Assembly (NCBI GenBank): GCA_964386535.1
Contig: CAYLRY010000079.1
Span: 1-6,265 of the forward strand
Source of the DNA: CAYLRY01 sp964386535
GTDB lineage: Bacteria; Chloroflexota; Dehalococcoidia; Dehalococcoidales; UBA3254
DNA length: 6,265 bases
Direction: 5' to 3'
Each line of letters opens with the position of its first letter. Position 1 is the stretch's first letter. Under the pieces are notes generated by a model, which saw nothing but the letters and a program-made list of their open reading frames with translations, ran no database searches and was not told the DNA's origin. Of this stretch, positions 5,792-6,265 are shown piece by piece. A program made the position numbers and the translations under genes.

Positions 5792-6265
5792 ATGAGGAAA
5801 GTGGTAGCTATTGTCGGTATGGCAGGTAGTGGAAAATCTGAAGTAGCGGGCATCATAGAGGAACACGGTTTCATCCGTATAAGGTTCGGCGATATAACAG
5901 ACGAGGAACTAAAAAAAAGAAACCTGGCTATTAATGAAGAAAATGAGCGCTTTTGCCGTGAGCTTCTCAGGAAAGAACATGGAATGGCGGCTTATGCTAA
6001 ATTGAATCAACCCCGTATAGATGCCGCTTTAAAAAACAGCGATGTCGTGGCCGACGGGCTGTACTCCTGGGAGGAATACCTTTCCTTTAAAGAATACTAC
6101 TCTTCCCGCTTCTTTGTGGTAGCTGTTTTTTCTGCACCTTCTACCCGATACGCTCGTTTGTCTCAGCGCTCTCACCGTCCGCTTACTGCATTAGAGGCTG
6201 AAGGACGGGATTTCGCCGAAATTGTAAACCTGAACAAGGGTGGGCCAATTGCAATGGCTGACTAC
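5792..6265 (+). CDS. UPF0200 / dephospho-CoA-kinase-like P-loop protein, 3' end beyond window
   Basis: An open frame of 158 codons runs off the right edge. The protein starts MRKVVAIVGMAGSGKSEVAG, with a Walker A motif GMAGSGKS (9-16) directly after the first strand, as in small nucleotide-kinase-like P-loop NTPases. The following pattern matches UPF0200 proteins, relatives of dephospho-CoA kinase: FGDITDEELKKRNL (32-45), ENERFCRELLRKEHG (49-63), a Walker-B-like strand VVADGLYSWEEY (84-95), FFVVAVFSAP (104-113), RYARLSQR (116-123) and a closing GGPIAMADY at the edge. It should bind ATP or a nucleotide in the cytoplasm; the substrate is unknown. The ATG at 5792 is preferred because family proteins begin just before the Walker A strand. 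It lacks a Shine-Dalgarno; TTG at 5774, five bases after AGGG, is an alternative that adds six residues. UPF0200 is best known from archaea, so a bacterial copy is of some interest. Confidence 0.85.
   Translation, partial: MRKVVAIVGMAGSGKSEVAGIIEEHGFIRIRFGDITDEELKKRNLAINEENERFCRELLRKEHGMAAYAKLNQPRIDAALKNSDVVADGLYSWEEYLSFKEYYSSRFFVVAVFSAPSTRYARLSQRSHRPLTALEAEGRDFAEIVNLNKGGPIAMADY

Overview
The window looks like chromosomal DNA from an anaerobic, selenocysteine-using bacterium. The reasons are an in-frame UGA that fits selenocysteine, a ferredoxin-type protein for four 4Fe-4S clusters, a tRNA-Gly with encoded CCA, and AT-rich intergenic gaps between mid-GC genes. The signal-less GIN-domain protein, the UPF0200-type P-loop protein and the selenoprotein family would fit Dehalococcoidia (Chloroflexota) or a clostridial anaerobe. 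That placement is inference and cannot be settled from this sequence.

Layout, left to right. A short gene-free left edge (1-175) is followed by a complete minus-strand gene for a PaaK-like adenylate-forming (ANL) protein (176-1771). Next is a minus-strand tRNA-Gly(UCC) (1911-1985) with a good promoter. That promoter overlaps a candidate plus-strand promoter reading the other way.

The centre of interest is a plus-strand pair. Positions 2204-3916 look at first like two ORFs, but they are one frame of 570 residues interrupted by a single UGA (2564-2566). The UGA sits in the context G-U-P-G-C and is followed by a SECIS-like hairpin. I read it as one selenoprotein fusing a UGSC-like redox domain to a 'WTDGLP' domain. 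Its true end is a tandem UGA-UAG. Eighteen bases later comes a 178-residue four-cluster iron-sulfur protein of the DmsB/PsrB type, probably its electron donor or acceptor. No molybdopterin catalytic subunit lies in the window, so the selenoprotein itself may be the catalytic partner.

The stretch 4472-4851 has no gene I can support, but it holds coding-like minus-strand fragments in different frames that may be a decayed gene. A minus-strand DUF2807/GIN beta-helix protein without a signal peptide follows (4852-5547). A UPF0200/dephospho-CoA-kinase-like P-loop protein then runs off the right edge (from 5792). The last two genes are divergent and share a 244-base intergenic region. Nothing in the sequence links the flanking genes functionally to the selenoprotein pair.
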